A DNA stretch of 64,000 bases from Kiritimatiellota bacterium B12222 (GTDB taxonomy: Bacteria > Verrucomicrobiota > Kiritimatiellia > SS1-B-03-39 > UBA6053), in NCBI GenBank assembly GCA_029719485.1, contig CP120722.1, positions 1,860,001-1,924,000 on the forward strand. Direction: 5' to 3'. This document shows, piece by piece, positions 1 to 8,807 of the stretch. Below the pieces are notes generated by a model. That model was given only the letters and a program-made list of their open reading frames with translations. It did no database searches and was not told the DNA's origin. The position numbers and the translations under genes are program-made. Position 1 is the stretch's first letter; each line of letters starts with the position of its first letter.

Positions 1-1330
1 TATACGTTTGGGGCTGGCGCCTTTATCTGAAATTGAGAAAGGGATTAAACGTCTGTATGGGGTGGGGGGAGAAACCATTGAACAGATGCTCGCCGAGGAT
101 GGTGAAGGGGATATAGATGCTCTGTTGGATGCTGATCCTGAAGAATTAGACGAAGAGGCTTCCGTGGTGAAATTTGTAAACCAGATTATCTGGGAAGCAC
201 ATCAGGAAGGCGCGACAGATATTCATATGGAACCCATGGAACGGGACTTGCGGATTCGGTATCGCATTGACGGGGTGCTGGTTCAGGTGCCTTTACCCGC
301 GAGATTGAAGCGCTTTCAGGCGGCCATTATTTCGCGACTGAAGGTGATGTCGAATATGGACATTGCTGAAAAGCGCTTGCCACAAGATGGACGTATTGGT
401 TTGCGTATTCGAGGGGAGAGTATTGATATTCGGGTATCGACCATGCCGACCGTTTATGGGGAGAGTGTGAGTTTGCGGTTATTGATGCGTCAATCTACCT
501 TGTTAGGAATGGAAAAGTTGGGGCTCACGCATGTTGATGCGCAAAAACTTCAGAAGCTGATTACCCGTCCTCACGGAATTTTAATGGTTACTGGTCCGAC
601 AGGTTCAGGAAAATCTACGTCTCTGTACACCTATCTCAATACGATCAATTCGGTAGATAAACGAATCTTGACCTGTGAAGATCCCATTGAATATGAAATT
701 CCGGGGATTAATCAGATTCAAATGAAACCCGAGATCGGTCTGACTTTTGCCGTGGGACTGCGCCATATTTTGCGTCAGGATCCGGATGTGATCATGATCG
801 GAGAAATTCGAGATAGGGAGACCTCTGAAATCGCAGTGCAAGCGGCACTGACTGGGCATTTGGTTTTCAGTACCTTGCATACCAATGATGCGGCCAGTGG
901 ATTTACCCGGTTGTTGGATATGGGGGTTGAACCCTTTTTGGTGGCGTCGTCCATTGAAGCGTTGATTGCGCAACGACTGGTACGTACGCTTTGTCAGGAG
1001 TGCAAAGAGGAGGCCGATTATGCGCCGGATTACCTGCAGGAAATTCAATTTCCTGTCACAGAGGGGCAAAAAATTTATAAAGCCGCAGGCTGCGAAGCTT
1101 GTCGGAATACGGGTTATCGTGGACGGACAGGCATCTATGAGATTTTACCGGTGAGTGAAGATATTCGTCAGCATATCATTGCGCGCGACCCCGCGAGCCG
1201 TATTAAAAAGACAGCCATGAAGGAAGGCATGATTCCCTTGCGGGATGATGGCTGGGGGAAAGTGTTGGCAGGAAACACCAGCATCGAAGAAGTGCTGCGG
1301 GTGAGTGACGAAGCAGAAGAAGTGAAGTAG
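1..1330 (+). CDS. gspE: Type II secretion ATPase GspE, 5' end outside window
   Basis: Hexameric cytoplasmic ATPase that powers pseudopilus assembly in type II secretion. The reading frame is open to the window edge and the first visible residues match the end of the N-terminal GspE/MshE domain, so the true start lies upstream; a TTG at position 8 is not a credible start. Visible parts are the N2 domain with the KRLPQDGRIGL segment, Walker A GPTGSGKST near 593-619, the Asp/His boxes, Walker B with VIMIGEIRD near 788, and a C-terminal zinc knuckle CQEC...CEAC. The segment DIRVSTMPTVYGE followed by LRLL favours GspE over the pilus ATPase PilB, but PilB cannot be fully excluded without its neighbours. 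It converges on the next gene. Confidence 0.9.
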   Translation, partial: IRLGLAPLSEIEKGIKRLYGVGGETIEQMLAEDGEGDIDALLDADPEELDEEASVVKFVNQIIWEAHQEGATDIHMEPMERDLRIRYRIDGVLVQVPLPARLKRFQAAIISRLKVMSNMDIAEKRLPQDGRIGLRIRGESIDIRVSTMPTVYGESVSLRLLMRQSTLLGMEKLGLTHVDAQKLQKLITRPHGILMVTGPTGSGKSTSLYTYLNTINSVDKRILTCEDPIEYEIPGINQIQMKPEIGLTFAVGLRHILRQDPDVIMIGEIRDRETSEIAVQAALTGHLVFSTLHTNDAASGFTRLLDMGVEPFLVASSIEALIAQRLVRTLCQECKEEADYAPDYLQEIQFPVTEGQKIYKAAGCEACRNTGYRGRTGIYEILPVSEDIRQHIIARDPASRIKKTAMKEGMIPLRDDGWGKVLAGNTSIEEVLRVSDEAEEVK

Positions 1331-1348
1331 AGACGTCTTCGCCTCCAT

Positions 1349-1648
1349 TTATGTTGGAAAGTAGTACTCCTTGGCCTCATCTGAACCGACCAGCAGCCCC
1401 AGATCATGGGGAGAAGGTTTTGGGCATGGCCTTGCATCTACCGACTTCGCCAACGCCTGTAGAGAGGGAGGGAAGTAAACTTTGACGATGCAGTGGAGTT
1501 GTCCCTCCGCATCGTGCCGAATGAATACAGCCATTTCTTTTGCGTACGGAGATGGTTTATAGGTGGAAAGAAAAAGACTTTCAATTTGGTCCACGGTTGA
1601 TCGGGCTAACATCGCGTCGCCAAGATTTTTATAAAACCATGTACGCAT
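1349..1648 (-). CDS. Small hypothetical protein downstream of antiporter
   Basis: A 99-residue soluble protein of unknown function. Its ATG lies 8 bases after the TAG stop of the antiporter gene, and an AGGGG ribosome-binding site overlaps that stop, so the two are probably co-transcribed and translationally coupled. There is no signal peptide or membrane segment. The sequence has a mixed alpha/beta look with FIRHDAEGQLHCIVKVYFPP as a beta-rich core. I do not recognise a family. Spacing and the ribosome-binding site are the main support for it being real. Confidence 0.6.
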   Translation of the reverse strand: MRTWFYKNLGDAMLARSTVDQIESLFLSTYKPSPYAKEMAVFIRHDAEGQLHCIVKVYFPPSLQALAKSVDARPCPKPSPHDLGLLVGSDEAKEYYFPT

Positions 1649-1656
1649 ACGATCCC

Positions 1657-3174
1657 CTAAAGGGTGGATTTCGTTTTGATCTCCAGGGCTGCTGGGGTGT
1701 CCACGTCGTCCTGTTTGGGAGGAGGGGGCTCAAAAGCCTGCATCAAAAGTGACCGGATATTTCCCTCTTCGTTGGCATGCGCCAATACACTTACTTGATC
1801 CCAGCCTTTTAAGAGGGTGGATCCTTTGGGGATGACCAGCTCTTTGCCACGGGTGATCAAGGTGATGACTGCGCCCTGAGGTAGATTTAATTCGGCGATG
1901 CATGGGCCCGTTTTATTTCGAGGCCCTGGTAAATCGATCACGATCATGTCAAGATCGCTGGCGGCCATGGTGACAAGTTCCAAATGAAACAGGGGGCGTG
2001 GCCGTGCCGGTACGGTTAGTTTTAACCCACGGGCCAGTGCCCCCAAACTTCCTCCTTGAAAGGCCACCGACAACAGAACGGCAAAGAAGACCAAATTAAA
2101 AATTTCGTTGCCGACGGCGAGGCCTGCCGCCATGGGGTAGGTAGCCAACACGATGGGGACCGCACCACGGAGGCCTGCCCAAGAGATAAAGAGTTTATAT
2201 TTCCAGCTTAAGCGCATGCCCAGGGTGGAGATCCAAACCGCAAGCGGACGTGCCACAAAGGTCAGGACCAAAAAGAGGAGAATACCTTCCTGCCAAATGT
2301 TTGCCCATTGACGGGGGAATACTTGGAGGCCGAGGAGCACAAACATGCCAATATTCGCGATGGTGGCGATGGCGGAAGAAAAATTGGCCACCCCTTGTTT
2401 GTGTACGAAAGAGCGATTGCCAATGACATAGCCGGTGATGAATACGGCCAACATGCCACTGGTTCCGATGAGTTGCGCGATCCCAAATACCAACAGTACG
2501 ATGCCAAGAGTGAGCACATAAAAGTGACCGCGGTCTTGGGGGGTAAGGTTATTGAATACCCATACAGCTCCTCGAGCGATGGCCCAGCCGAGGAGGGGCG
2601 CGGCCCCGAATTGCCACAGGAAGCTCAGTGCCATCATGGGCACAGGTTGTTGGCTGCCTGTGAGCATTTCTACGACAGCCACCGTGAGCAAAATTGCCAT
2701 GGGATCGTTGGCTGCACTTTCGATTTCGACGGTGGACGATAGTTTCTTGGGTAAAGATTGTCGGCGGAGAATTGAAAAAATGGCTGCCGCATCCGTGGAA
2801 GATACAATGACCGCGAGGAGGATGGCTTTGTCGAATGCCCACCCAAATCCAAAGTGTAAGACGACAAAAGTAACGGCTGCGGTGAGGGCGACGCCCCAGG
2901 TGGCTAAGCCTCCCGCGGGTAAGGCTACATTTTTAAAGTCCGCGCGCTTGGTTGAAAACCCTCCGTAAAAGAGAATGAAGACCAAGGCTAAATTTGCAAC
3001 TTGATTGGTGAGAGCAATGTTATCAAAATTCCACAGATTAAGAACGTCACTGCCAAAACAAATACCGGCAGCGAGGGCAATCAAAATGACGGGCACGCTC
3101 CAGCGGTCGAGCCACATGGCTGCGAGCACAACGGCAATGAGGATAACAGGTCCGACGATATAGACTACGTCCAT
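1657..3174 (-). CDS. NhaP2/CvrA-like cation:proton antiporter with TrkA-C domain
   Basis: An inner-membrane CPA1-type antiporter, exchanging K+ or Na+ for protons to control ion balance and pH. The protein has 505 residues: about a dozen hydrophobic segments up to about residue 385, then a soluble C-terminal domain (about 395-480) resembling TrkA-C, a regulatory nucleotide- or ion-sensing module. Diagnostic membrane motifs are SSTDAAAIFSILRRQ and the ESAANDPMA signature holding the transport Asp of this group. The domain order matches Vibrio/E. coli NhaP2 (CvrA), though substrate preference cannot be read from sequence. It is first gene of an operon with the small protein that follows. A long hairpin lies in its 5' region (3228-3285). 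Confidence 0.88.
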   Translation of the reverse strand: MDVVYIVGPVILIAVVLAAMWLDRWSVPVILIALAAGICFGSDVLNLWNFDNIALTNQVANLALVFILFYGGFSTKRADFKNVALPAGGLATWGVALTAAVTFVVLHFGFGWAFDKAILLAVIVSSTDAAAIFSILRRQSLPKKLSSTVEIESAANDPMAILLTVAVVEMLTGSQQPVPMMALSFLWQFGAAPLLGWAIARGAVWVFNNLTPQDRGHFYVLTLGIVLLVFGIAQLIGTSGMLAVFITGYVIGNRSFVHKQGVANFSSAIATIANIGMFVLLGLQVFPRQWANIWQEGILLFLVLTFVARPLAVWISTLGMRLSWKYKLFISWAGLRGAVPIVLATYPMAAGLAVGNEIFNLVFFAVLLSVAFQGGSLGALARGLKLTVPARPRPLFHLELVTMAASDLDMIVIDLPGPRNKTGPCIAELNLPQGAVITLITRGKELVIPKGSTLLKGWDQVSVLAHANEEGNIRSLLMQAFEPPPPKQDDVDTPAALEIKTKSTL

Positions 3175-3227
3175 AGATATAATGATGGCTAGAGGTTAAA
3201 AGGGCTTCGACGATTTTGGTTTTCGGG

Positions 3228-3285
3228 TGTGGGGGAGCATGTCATTGCAGGTCAATCCATGATGATTCAAACGAAGCTCCCCACA
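3228..3285. other. Long inverted repeat between antiporter and reductase genes
   Basis: TGTGGGGGAGC at 3228-3238 pairs with GCTCCCCACA at 3276-3285, with one bulged G. The 37-base loop contains a second small stem, ATTG/CAAT. It lies in the divergent 284-base gap about 55 bases upstream of the antiporter start, so it could be transcribed in the leader of either gene. No T-run follows, so it is not an obvious terminator. I do not recognise a known riboswitch class. Confidence 0.45.
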
Positions 3286-3458
3286 TCTCCCGTATGAATT
3301 GTCGATGGCTAAAATCTACAATGTTTTGCTGAGATTGCAATGAGAATAAAAGCAGGAGCTTCCTTTGATCTTTCGCGATAGAGGCGTACTCTTATGGCGT
3401 CAGTTTCAATCTGACTTGATCCTTCCCAGAACCCTTCACCTACAAGCCGAGACTTCCC

Positions 3459-4454
3459 ATGAATCAACGTATTATCCTCGCTCATCGTCCTACGGGCACA
3501 CCTACCTTATCCAACTTTGCTTTTGAAACGGAAGCCATGCCTGTCCCTGCGGATGGAGAGATGCTGTTGGAGACCTGTTATGTGTCGGTCGACCCCTATA
3601 TGCGGGGACGCATGAGTGATGCAAAATCCTATGTTCCTCCATTTGAACTTGGGCAAGCCATCACGGGGGGCGTCGTTGCAAAAGTGACGGCATCGAATCA
3701 TGCTGCCTTTACGGAGGGTGATTATGTAATGGGGTCCTTGGCATGGCAGTTATTTCAAGTTTCCACAGGGGAGGGGCTCACGAAGGTCGATGGCGAAGCT
3801 GCACCGCTCTCGGCCTATTTAGGCTTGTTGGGGATGACAGGCTTGACGGCGTATTGTGGTCTGTCGGAAATTGGCAAACCGCAAGCTGGCGAAACCTTAG
3901 TGGTTTCCGGAGCGGCGGGTGCGGTGGGATCTGTGGTGGGGCAGATCGGTAAAATTTTAGGATGTCGGGTGGTGGGGATTGCAGGGTCGGATGAAAAAAT
4001 CGAAACGCTTCAAACTGAATATGGGTTTGATGCGGGGATCAATTATAAGACCACGGATGATATGGCAGCGGCGGTGGCTGCGAGTTGTCCCGATGGTGTT
4101 GATGTCTATTTTGACAACGTGGCCGGGAGTGTCTCTGATGGCGTTTATCGCAACATGAACCGTTTGGGTCGCATTATCAATTGTGGCGCGATTGCGCACT
4201 ACAATGAAACCTCTGTGCCTATGGGGCCGCGGGTAGAGATGATGCTGATCAAAAACAGCCTGTTGATGCAGGGGTTTATTGTGAGCAATTATGCTGAACA
4301 TTTTCCGGCGGCGGTGCAGCAACTGGCCCAATGGCTTCAGCAAGGGAAATTACAATTTTCAGAAACGGTGGTCGAGGGCTTTGAAAATATTCCGCAGGCG
4401 TTTTTAGACCTGTTTCAAGGAGCGAACCACGGTAAGATGGTGGTGAAAGTTTAG
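3459..4454 (+). CDS. NADP-dependent MDR-superfamily oxidoreductase, CurA-like
   Basis: A 331-residue zinc-free medium-chain reductase of the leukotriene B4 dehydrogenase / curcumin reductase (CurA) type, which reduces activated C=C bonds with NADPH in the cytoplasm. The N-terminal motif VSVDPYMRGRM and the nucleotide-binding glycine motif SGAAGAVGSVVGQIGK are characteristic, as is the later segment YFDNVAGSVSDGV. Length fits the family. The ATG at 3459 follows a purine-poor leader, so the ribosome-binding site is weak. It is monocistronic and converges on the methyltransferase gene 15 bases downstream. The physiological substrate is unknown; detoxification of unsaturated aldehydes or ketones is the usual guess. 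Confidence 0.88.
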   Translation: MNQRIILAHRPTGTPTLSNFAFETEAMPVPADGEMLLETCYVSVDPYMRGRMSDAKSYVPPFELGQAITGGVVAKVTASNHAAFTEGDYVMGSLAWQLFQVSTGEGLTKVDGEAAPLSAYLGLLGMTGLTAYCGLSEIGKPQAGETLVVSGAAGAVGSVVGQIGKILGCRVVGIAGSDEKIETLQTEYGFDAGINYKTTDDMAAAVAASCPDGVDVYFDNVAGSVSDGVYRNMNRLGRIINCGAIAHYNETSVPMGPRVEMMLIKNSLLMQGFIVSNYAEHFPAAVQQLAQWLQQGKLQFSETVVEGFENIPQAFLDLFQGANHGKMVVKV

Positions 4455-4469
4455 AGCTCTGTTGACCGA

Positions 4470-5072
4470 TTATTTTTTGGCGGTGAGTAAAAATACGGGA
4501 TAGTCGCCTTGGGCTTTGCGCATGATACTTGCATCGACGATGCTGACCTCGCGAAATCCGGCTTGGGTTGCCATCTCGACCATATGCTCGCGTTCGAATC
4601 CTTGATGATGCACTCCGGTGTCGTCGGAGTGGAAACTGCCATCCTCTTTCTCTAAATCGGCCAGCGCGATAAATCCGTTCTTTTCAAGAAGGGTATATAA
4701 TTTTGCCAATAAGGCGGGGACATCTTCGATATGATGCAGGGTCATGGATGAAATGATGCCATCGAATTTTTCGGTCAGGTCTGATGTGAGTAAATCGATT
4801 TTCAGGATGTCGATGTCGCAGGCAATGCGATCGCGCTTTTGTGCGAGTTGATGGGTCATGGATTCTGAAACATCTACCGCAGTGATTTTCTGAACAGAGG
4901 GCGCAATGCTTTCGAGTAACAATCCTGTACCTGACCCGAAATCCATGAGATGCATGCTGGGGGTTAAGGTAATGTTTGCATGGATGGCGTTGGCAATGTT
5001 TTCGATACTGGAAAGTTTATGGGGGTCGTTGTCGTAAGTTTCGGCCTTGTGGTGAAAATAATCCTGGGTCAT
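4470..5072 (-). CDS. Class I SAM-dependent methyltransferase
   Basis: A 200-residue methyltransferase. The SAM-binding motif I MDFGSGTG occurs near residue 43, motif II is at KITAVDVSESM, and the later region ISSMTLHHIEDVPALL is typical of Methyltransf_11/UbiE-like small-molecule methyltransferases. No membrane segment is present. The substrate cannot be deduced. Its start is 16 bases downstream of the stop of the lipoprotein gene on the same strand, so they may form a two-gene unit. Confidence 0.85.
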   Translation of the reverse strand: MTQDYFHHKAETYDNDPHKLSSIENIANAIHANITLTPSMHLMDFGSGTGLLLESIAPSVQKITAVDVSESMTHQLAQKRDRIACDIDILKIDLLTSDLTEKFDGIISSMTLHHIEDVPALLAKLYTLLEKNGFIALADLEKEDGSFHSDDTGVHHQGFEREHMVEMATQAGFREVSIVDASIMRKAQGDYPVFLLTAKK

Positions 5073-5088
5073 TTTTCGGGTACCTTTT

Positions 5089-5427
5089 TTAGTGTGATGA
5101 AACTGCGGCGTCTACAAGTTTTAAACTGAAGCCCTGCTCTGGACTGGTGGTCTCTAAGTTTATGGCCACTTCGTTCGCTTGTTGGGCGGCGAAAAGAGGG
5201 TCGGGATGTTTACTCCGAACCTCTAGCAACGTAGACTGGCGGAGTCGGCTTAGGGTGACGCCTTCGGGTAGGATGCTGTTCTGTTGATCGATCCATGCGT
5301 CTATACCTTGCAGGGGGTCCGTACGAACGGAGTACTCCAGGAGAGCGGTGGACGTGTACTGCTTTGTGCACGCGGACAGACCAAAAGATGAAAGGGCCAT
5401 GATGCAAAGGAGGGCAAACGGTTTCAT
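5089..5427 (-). CDS. Small lipoprotein with Wzz-like periplasmic domain
   Basis: A 112-residue predicted lipoprotein. A short signal peptide ends in the lipobox LSAC, placing the acylated Cys at about residue 20. The mature part reads like the first periplasmic segment of Wzz/GumC chain-length determinants: an early YTSTALLEY strand, then STLLEVRSKHPDPLFAAQQANEVA, which resembles the Wzz pattern where a 'DP..AA..AN' helix follows a beta strand. It lacks the two transmembrane helices and long coiled coil of a true Wzz, so it is either a minimal accessory lipoprotein or a fragment. It lies upstream of the methyltransferase gene. The lipoprotein call is firm; the Wzz resemblance is an inference by eye. 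Confidence 0.65.
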   Translation of the reverse strand: MKPFALLCIMALSSFGLSACTKQYTSTALLEYSVRTDPLQGIDAWIDQQNSILPEGVTLSRLRQSTLLEVRSKHPDPLFAAQQANEVAINLETTSPEQGFSLKLVDAAVSSH

Positions 5428-5533
5428 GGGTTCATCTAATCAAAAGTTCATTCCTGTAGCAACTGTGGAATTGAAAGAGTGGGGGGCGATTTTAGGCTAG
5501 CCAAGCGCGTGGAGGTTTTTTAGTCAACGTTAC

Positions 5534-6862
5534 ATGAATCCATCTCCTCAAACTGAAGTTCCTCATGTTGTTATTATCGGCGGTGGGTTTGGCGGCCTTG
5601 AAACTGCCCAGCGACTTGCTAAATCAAAGGTCCGCGTGACCTTGGTCGACCGGCACAATTATCACCTCTTTCAACCCTTGCTCTATCAAGTGGCGACGGG
5701 AGGGCTTTCACCGGCCAACATTGCCACGCCGCTCCGCTCGATTGTACGCAAGCAAGCCAACTGTGAAGTGTTGCTTGCGGAAGTGGTGGATTTTGATCTC
5801 GAGCATAAACGTTTGATTCTTGCCGATGGGGAGTTGGACTATGACTACCTGGTGCTGGCGGCGGGGGCCACCCATAGTTATTTTGGACGTGATGAATGGG
5901 CTAAATTTGCGCCGGGGCTGAAGACCATTACCGATGCCACCGAGATTCGGCGTCGTATCTACATTGCCTTCGAAGCTGCGGAAAGAGAGCCTGATCCTGA
6001 GATCTGTAAAGCGATGTTAACCTTTGTGGTTGTAGGGGGAGGTCCCACGGGAGTGGAACTGGCCGGGGCGCTTTCCGACATTGCCCGTCATACGCTTACG
6101 CACGATTTTCGTCACATTAAACCCAAAGATGCCCGGATCATGATCGTGGAAGCCGCGCCACATATTTTGGCGCATTATCCTGATGATCTCAGCGCGCGTG
6201 CAGCCGAGAAAGTGCGCAAGTTAGGGATCGAAGTTCACACCCACACCAAAGTCACGGAGGTGACGGAGGATGAGGTTCGGTTGTCCGGACCGGAGGGGGA
6301 GTGCGTGGTGGCGACCAATACCGTGCTTTGGGGTGCAGGTGTGCATGCCAATCCTCTCGGAAAAAAGATCGGGGATGCGTTAGGAATTGAAACCGATCGC
6401 GCGGGTCATTTACCGGTTTCGGCGACCTGCCAAGTCGCCGGTCAAGACGAGGTTTTTGCCATTGGGGATATTGCAACTTATACGGATTCAGAGGGTAACG
6501 TTTTACCTGGACTGGCTTCTGTTGCGATGCAACAAGGACGCTTTGTGGCCGAGACGATTACGCGTTTGGCGAAGTCCGAGCCGATTGAGGGGGCGTTTGT
6601 TTATAAAGATAGAGGGACCATGGCAACATTGGGTAGGCCTTTCGCGGTGGCCCAGATCGGAAAACGTCAGTTCTGTGGATTCTTTGCATGGTTGCTATGG
6701 TTATTTGTTCACTTGATGTTGATTGTGCAGTTCCAAAATCGGGTGCTGATTTTGATGCAATGGGCATGGAGTTACGCCACCTTTAATCGGAGTAACCGAA
6801 TCATCACCGGCGAAGAACCTGTCAAAATTGTACCGCCTTCACCGGAGCTCTCTAAAAAATAG
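5534..6862 (+). CDS. ndh: Type II NADH dehydrogenase (NDH-2)
   Basis: A single-subunit, non-proton-pumping NADH:quinone oxidoreductase on the inner face of the cytoplasmic membrane. The 442-residue protein starts with the FAD-binding VIIGGGFGGLE motif, followed by HNYHLFQPLLYQVATGGLSPA, highly typical of NDH-2. The second dinucleotide fold is VVVGGGPTGVELAGAL near residues 165-180 (NADH site). The quinone-site region is LPGLASVAMQQGRFVAE, and the C-terminal part (about 380-415) is hydrophobic, the usual membrane-association helix. No ribosome-binding site is obvious. A GCTCTCTA/TAGAGAGC hairpin overlaps its stop codon. Confidence 0.93.
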   Translation: MNPSPQTEVPHVVIIGGGFGGLETAQRLAKSKVRVTLVDRHNYHLFQPLLYQVATGGLSPANIATPLRSIVRKQANCEVLLAEVVDFDLEHKRLILADGELDYDYLVLAAGATHSYFGRDEWAKFAPGLKTITDATEIRRRIYIAFEAAEREPDPEICKAMLTFVVVGGGPTGVELAGALSDIARHTLTHDFRHIKPKDARIMIVEAAPHILAHYPDDLSARAAEKVRKLGIEVHTHTKVTEVTEDEVRLSGPEGECVVATNTVLWGAGVHANPLGKKIGDALGIETDRAGHLPVSATCQVAGQDEVFAIGDIATYTDSEGNVLPGLASVAMQQGRFVAETITRLAKSEPIEGAFVYKDRGTMATLGRPFAVAQIGKRQFCGFFAWLLWLFVHLMLIVQFQNRVLILMQWAWSYATFNRSNRIITGEEPVKIVPPSPELSKK

Positions 6863-6867
6863 AGAGC
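6847..6867. terminator. Hairpin overlapping the ndh stop codon
   Basis: A perfect 8-bp stem (GCTCTCTA / TAGAGAGC) with a five-A loop spans the TAG stop of the NADH dehydrogenase gene, in the convergent gap. There is no long T-run after it, so it is a weak terminator candidate. Confidence 0.4.
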
Positions 6868-6924
6868 GTTTGGTGAAGTGTAAGGGCATGAAGCTCCTGT
6901 GTTCTTCGATCGAATATGGGGGGA

Positions 6925-7995
6925 TCAGTACCCCAAGAATTCGAAAGGGGGTGCTTCAATAAACTGCTCGGATACTTGGCCGGAGAGCAGGTTGCTTTGA
7001 TTTGCACCCAGTTTTAACGTCCGTACCGTTCCCGTTTGTGTTGAAAAATCAATGGTGTGTAAATCTACCCAAAAAATACTTTGTCCCATGGTGGATTCGA
7101 AAAAGTAGAGCTTGTTTTTATGGTCAACCACCGTGCGCCAGCGGGTAGACGAAATGTTCGGTTGATCAGGGGTGCTGATTCCATAAGGCACGGACACATT
7201 TCGGATGACGCTAAACATACTGGCTAATGATTCTTGGGCATTTCCTGACTGAGGAACGGCATTGACATAAAAGGAGGCGCGAACGAAGCGGTCGGCCGCC
7301 CGGTTGGTTCCTGGCAACATGGTGGTGCCTCCGATTTGTTCCCAGTACGCATTGAGTGCCAACTGCTGGTCAAAAGGAGGGGAGTTGGTCATGACTTGAT
7401 AGGCACGGTTATGATGAATCACTTGTTTGCCGTCAATGTATTCGATGATGGCGCTGTCACCCGAGGCATCAGACAAGGCTAAATGCAAGGTGGCCAAACG
7501 GTTTTCACCTGGGACGTTTGCGCTAACCAAGGTGAAGGGCTCTTGCTCAAGCGCTTTGACTGCAGAAGCCACATCGGGAAAGTTATCGAGTACATATTGG
7601 GCCCACACCGAAATGCTTAAGCCCGGTTTGCTCTCATCATCAAAGGTGGGGTATTCCGACTCCACCAACCAGAGCAGGTTCGCGACCAGACCCTTTTCGT
7701 TGATGCCATCGGTGGTGGAGATATCAAAACCTGAGGTGATGACACTGCCATATTGAGAGGTCCAGCTGATAGAATTTTCACCTGTTTGACCTGAACGCGC
7801 CATGCCACGGGGAAAGATCCACATATTGCTGGCGACATCTACTTTCCAATCCATGGTCCGAGCAGTGATTACCCGATCCTGTTCGCCTAAATATACCACA
7901 CGGGTACAGGCCGCGACTCGTGGTGCGCAGAGCACCATGGTGATGAGTCCCATGAGTAATCCTGATCCTTTTAAACCTGTGAAGAATTTTTTCAT
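6925..7995 (-). CDS. Secreted choloylglycine-hydrolase-family linear amide hydrolase
   Basis: An N-terminal-nucleophile hydrolase of the penicillin V acylase / bile salt hydrolase family, acting on linear amide C-N bonds, probably in the periplasm. The start at 7995 is preferred over longer upstream options because it has an AAGGGA ribosome-binding site and yields a clear signal peptide. Cleavage after APRVAA exposes Cys30, the catalytic nucleophile expected at the mature N terminus; the adjacent CTRVVY and later ARTMDWK fit the family active-site region. Mature length of about 327 residues is normal. The natural substrate could be a penicillin-like or acyl-homoserine-type amide, but sequence does not decide. 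The gene is monocistronic. Confidence 0.87.
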   Translation of the reverse strand: MKKFFTGLKGSGLLMGLITMVLCAPRVAACTRVVYLGEQDRVITARTMDWKVDVASNMWIFPRGMARSGQTGENSISWTSQYGSVITSGFDISTTDGINEKGLVANLLWLVESEYPTFDDESKPGLSISVWAQYVLDNFPDVASAVKALEQEPFTLVSANVPGENRLATLHLALSDASGDSAIIEYIDGKQVIHHNRAYQVMTNSPPFDQQLALNAYWEQIGGTTMLPGTNRAADRFVRASFYVNAVPQSGNAQESLASMFSVIRNVSVPYGISTPDQPNISSTRWRTVVDHKNKLYFFESTMGQSIFWVDLHTIDFSTQTGTVRTLKLGANQSNLLSGQVSEQFIEAPPFEFLGY

Positions 7996-8138
7996 AGCAT
8001 TCCCTTTTGTCCTGTGTGATATTGTAGCGTTGCGCAGAACCCATTTCTTGGACGGGACGTAAGTAAAAAGAAAGCGCCTAGTGTTATTTATTCGCGAAAA
8101 ATAGTCCGGGATATTTCGGGTCTTGGCTCTGCTAGGGT

Positions 8139-8639
8139 TTAGCCTGTGGGGTATTGGCGGCAATATTCATAGATGGCTAACGAGGTCGCGGTGGCGACAT
8201 TGTAGGAAAAGGGCATGCCCCAAACGGGAATCTCGACAACGGCATCTAGTAAATCCAAATTCTCTTGAGACAGGCCTTCTCTTTCTGAACCGACAACGAT
8301 GACGGTTTTTTTGGGAAAGGCATATTCTGAGAGGATGGTGGAGTTGGTGGTTTGTTCGAGTCCCACCAGATGATAGCCCTCTTTTTTGAGTTTTTTAAGC
8401 ACGGGCGGTAAGCTGTTTTTTACGGTAAGTTTTACCGTTTCAGCACTATCTCGGGCAATCGAATTTTTAATTTTTGCATTTCCGGTCGCGATGACTTCTT
8501 GAATGCCGGAACAACCTGCCATGCGCAAAATGGTCGATAAATTGACATGACTACTCAGAGGGCTACAGGCCACGATCAATGGGCGCTCTTCTGCTAAGAC
8601 CAATGGAGGTTGATGACGAATATGTTCAAATTTTGCCAT
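8139..8639 (-). CDS. SpoU/TrmH-family RNA methyltransferase
   Basis: A 166-residue SPOUT methyltransferase, expected to 2'-O-methylate tRNA or rRNA. The start at 8639 is chosen over an upstream one because an AAGGAT ribosome-binding site precedes it. Motif 1 region is HVNLSTILRMAGC with the N and R of the family; motif 2 is VVGSEREGLSQENLDLLD, and motif 3 is PVWGMPFSYNVATATSLAIYEY, together forming the knotted SAM site. It is short and lacks the N-terminal L30e-like substrate domain of TrmH/RlmB, so it is a catalytic-domain-only member. Target RNA is unknown. Confidence 0.88.
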   Translation of the reverse strand: MAKFEHIRHQPPLVLAEERPLIVACSPLSSHVNLSTILRMAGCSGIQEVIATGNAKIKNSIARDSAETVKLTVKNSLPPVLKKLKKEGYHLVGLEQTTNSTILSEYAFPKKTVIVVGSEREGLSQENLDLLDAVVEIPVWGMPFSYNVATATSLAIYEYCRQYPTG

Positions 8640-8807
8640 GTGGATATCCTTATCGTAAGTAAAAGATGCTCGCAGTTTTTTTTTGGGGGGGCGAGTGTTC
8701 AAGAGCGTGCGAGCGTTCTCATGTTTTGTTCGTGGGTATCTTATGGGTCAGGTCTATCATTTGCAACGAGCTTTCTGTGTTTTGCTACGGGTTTACCTGG
8801 GGTAAAT

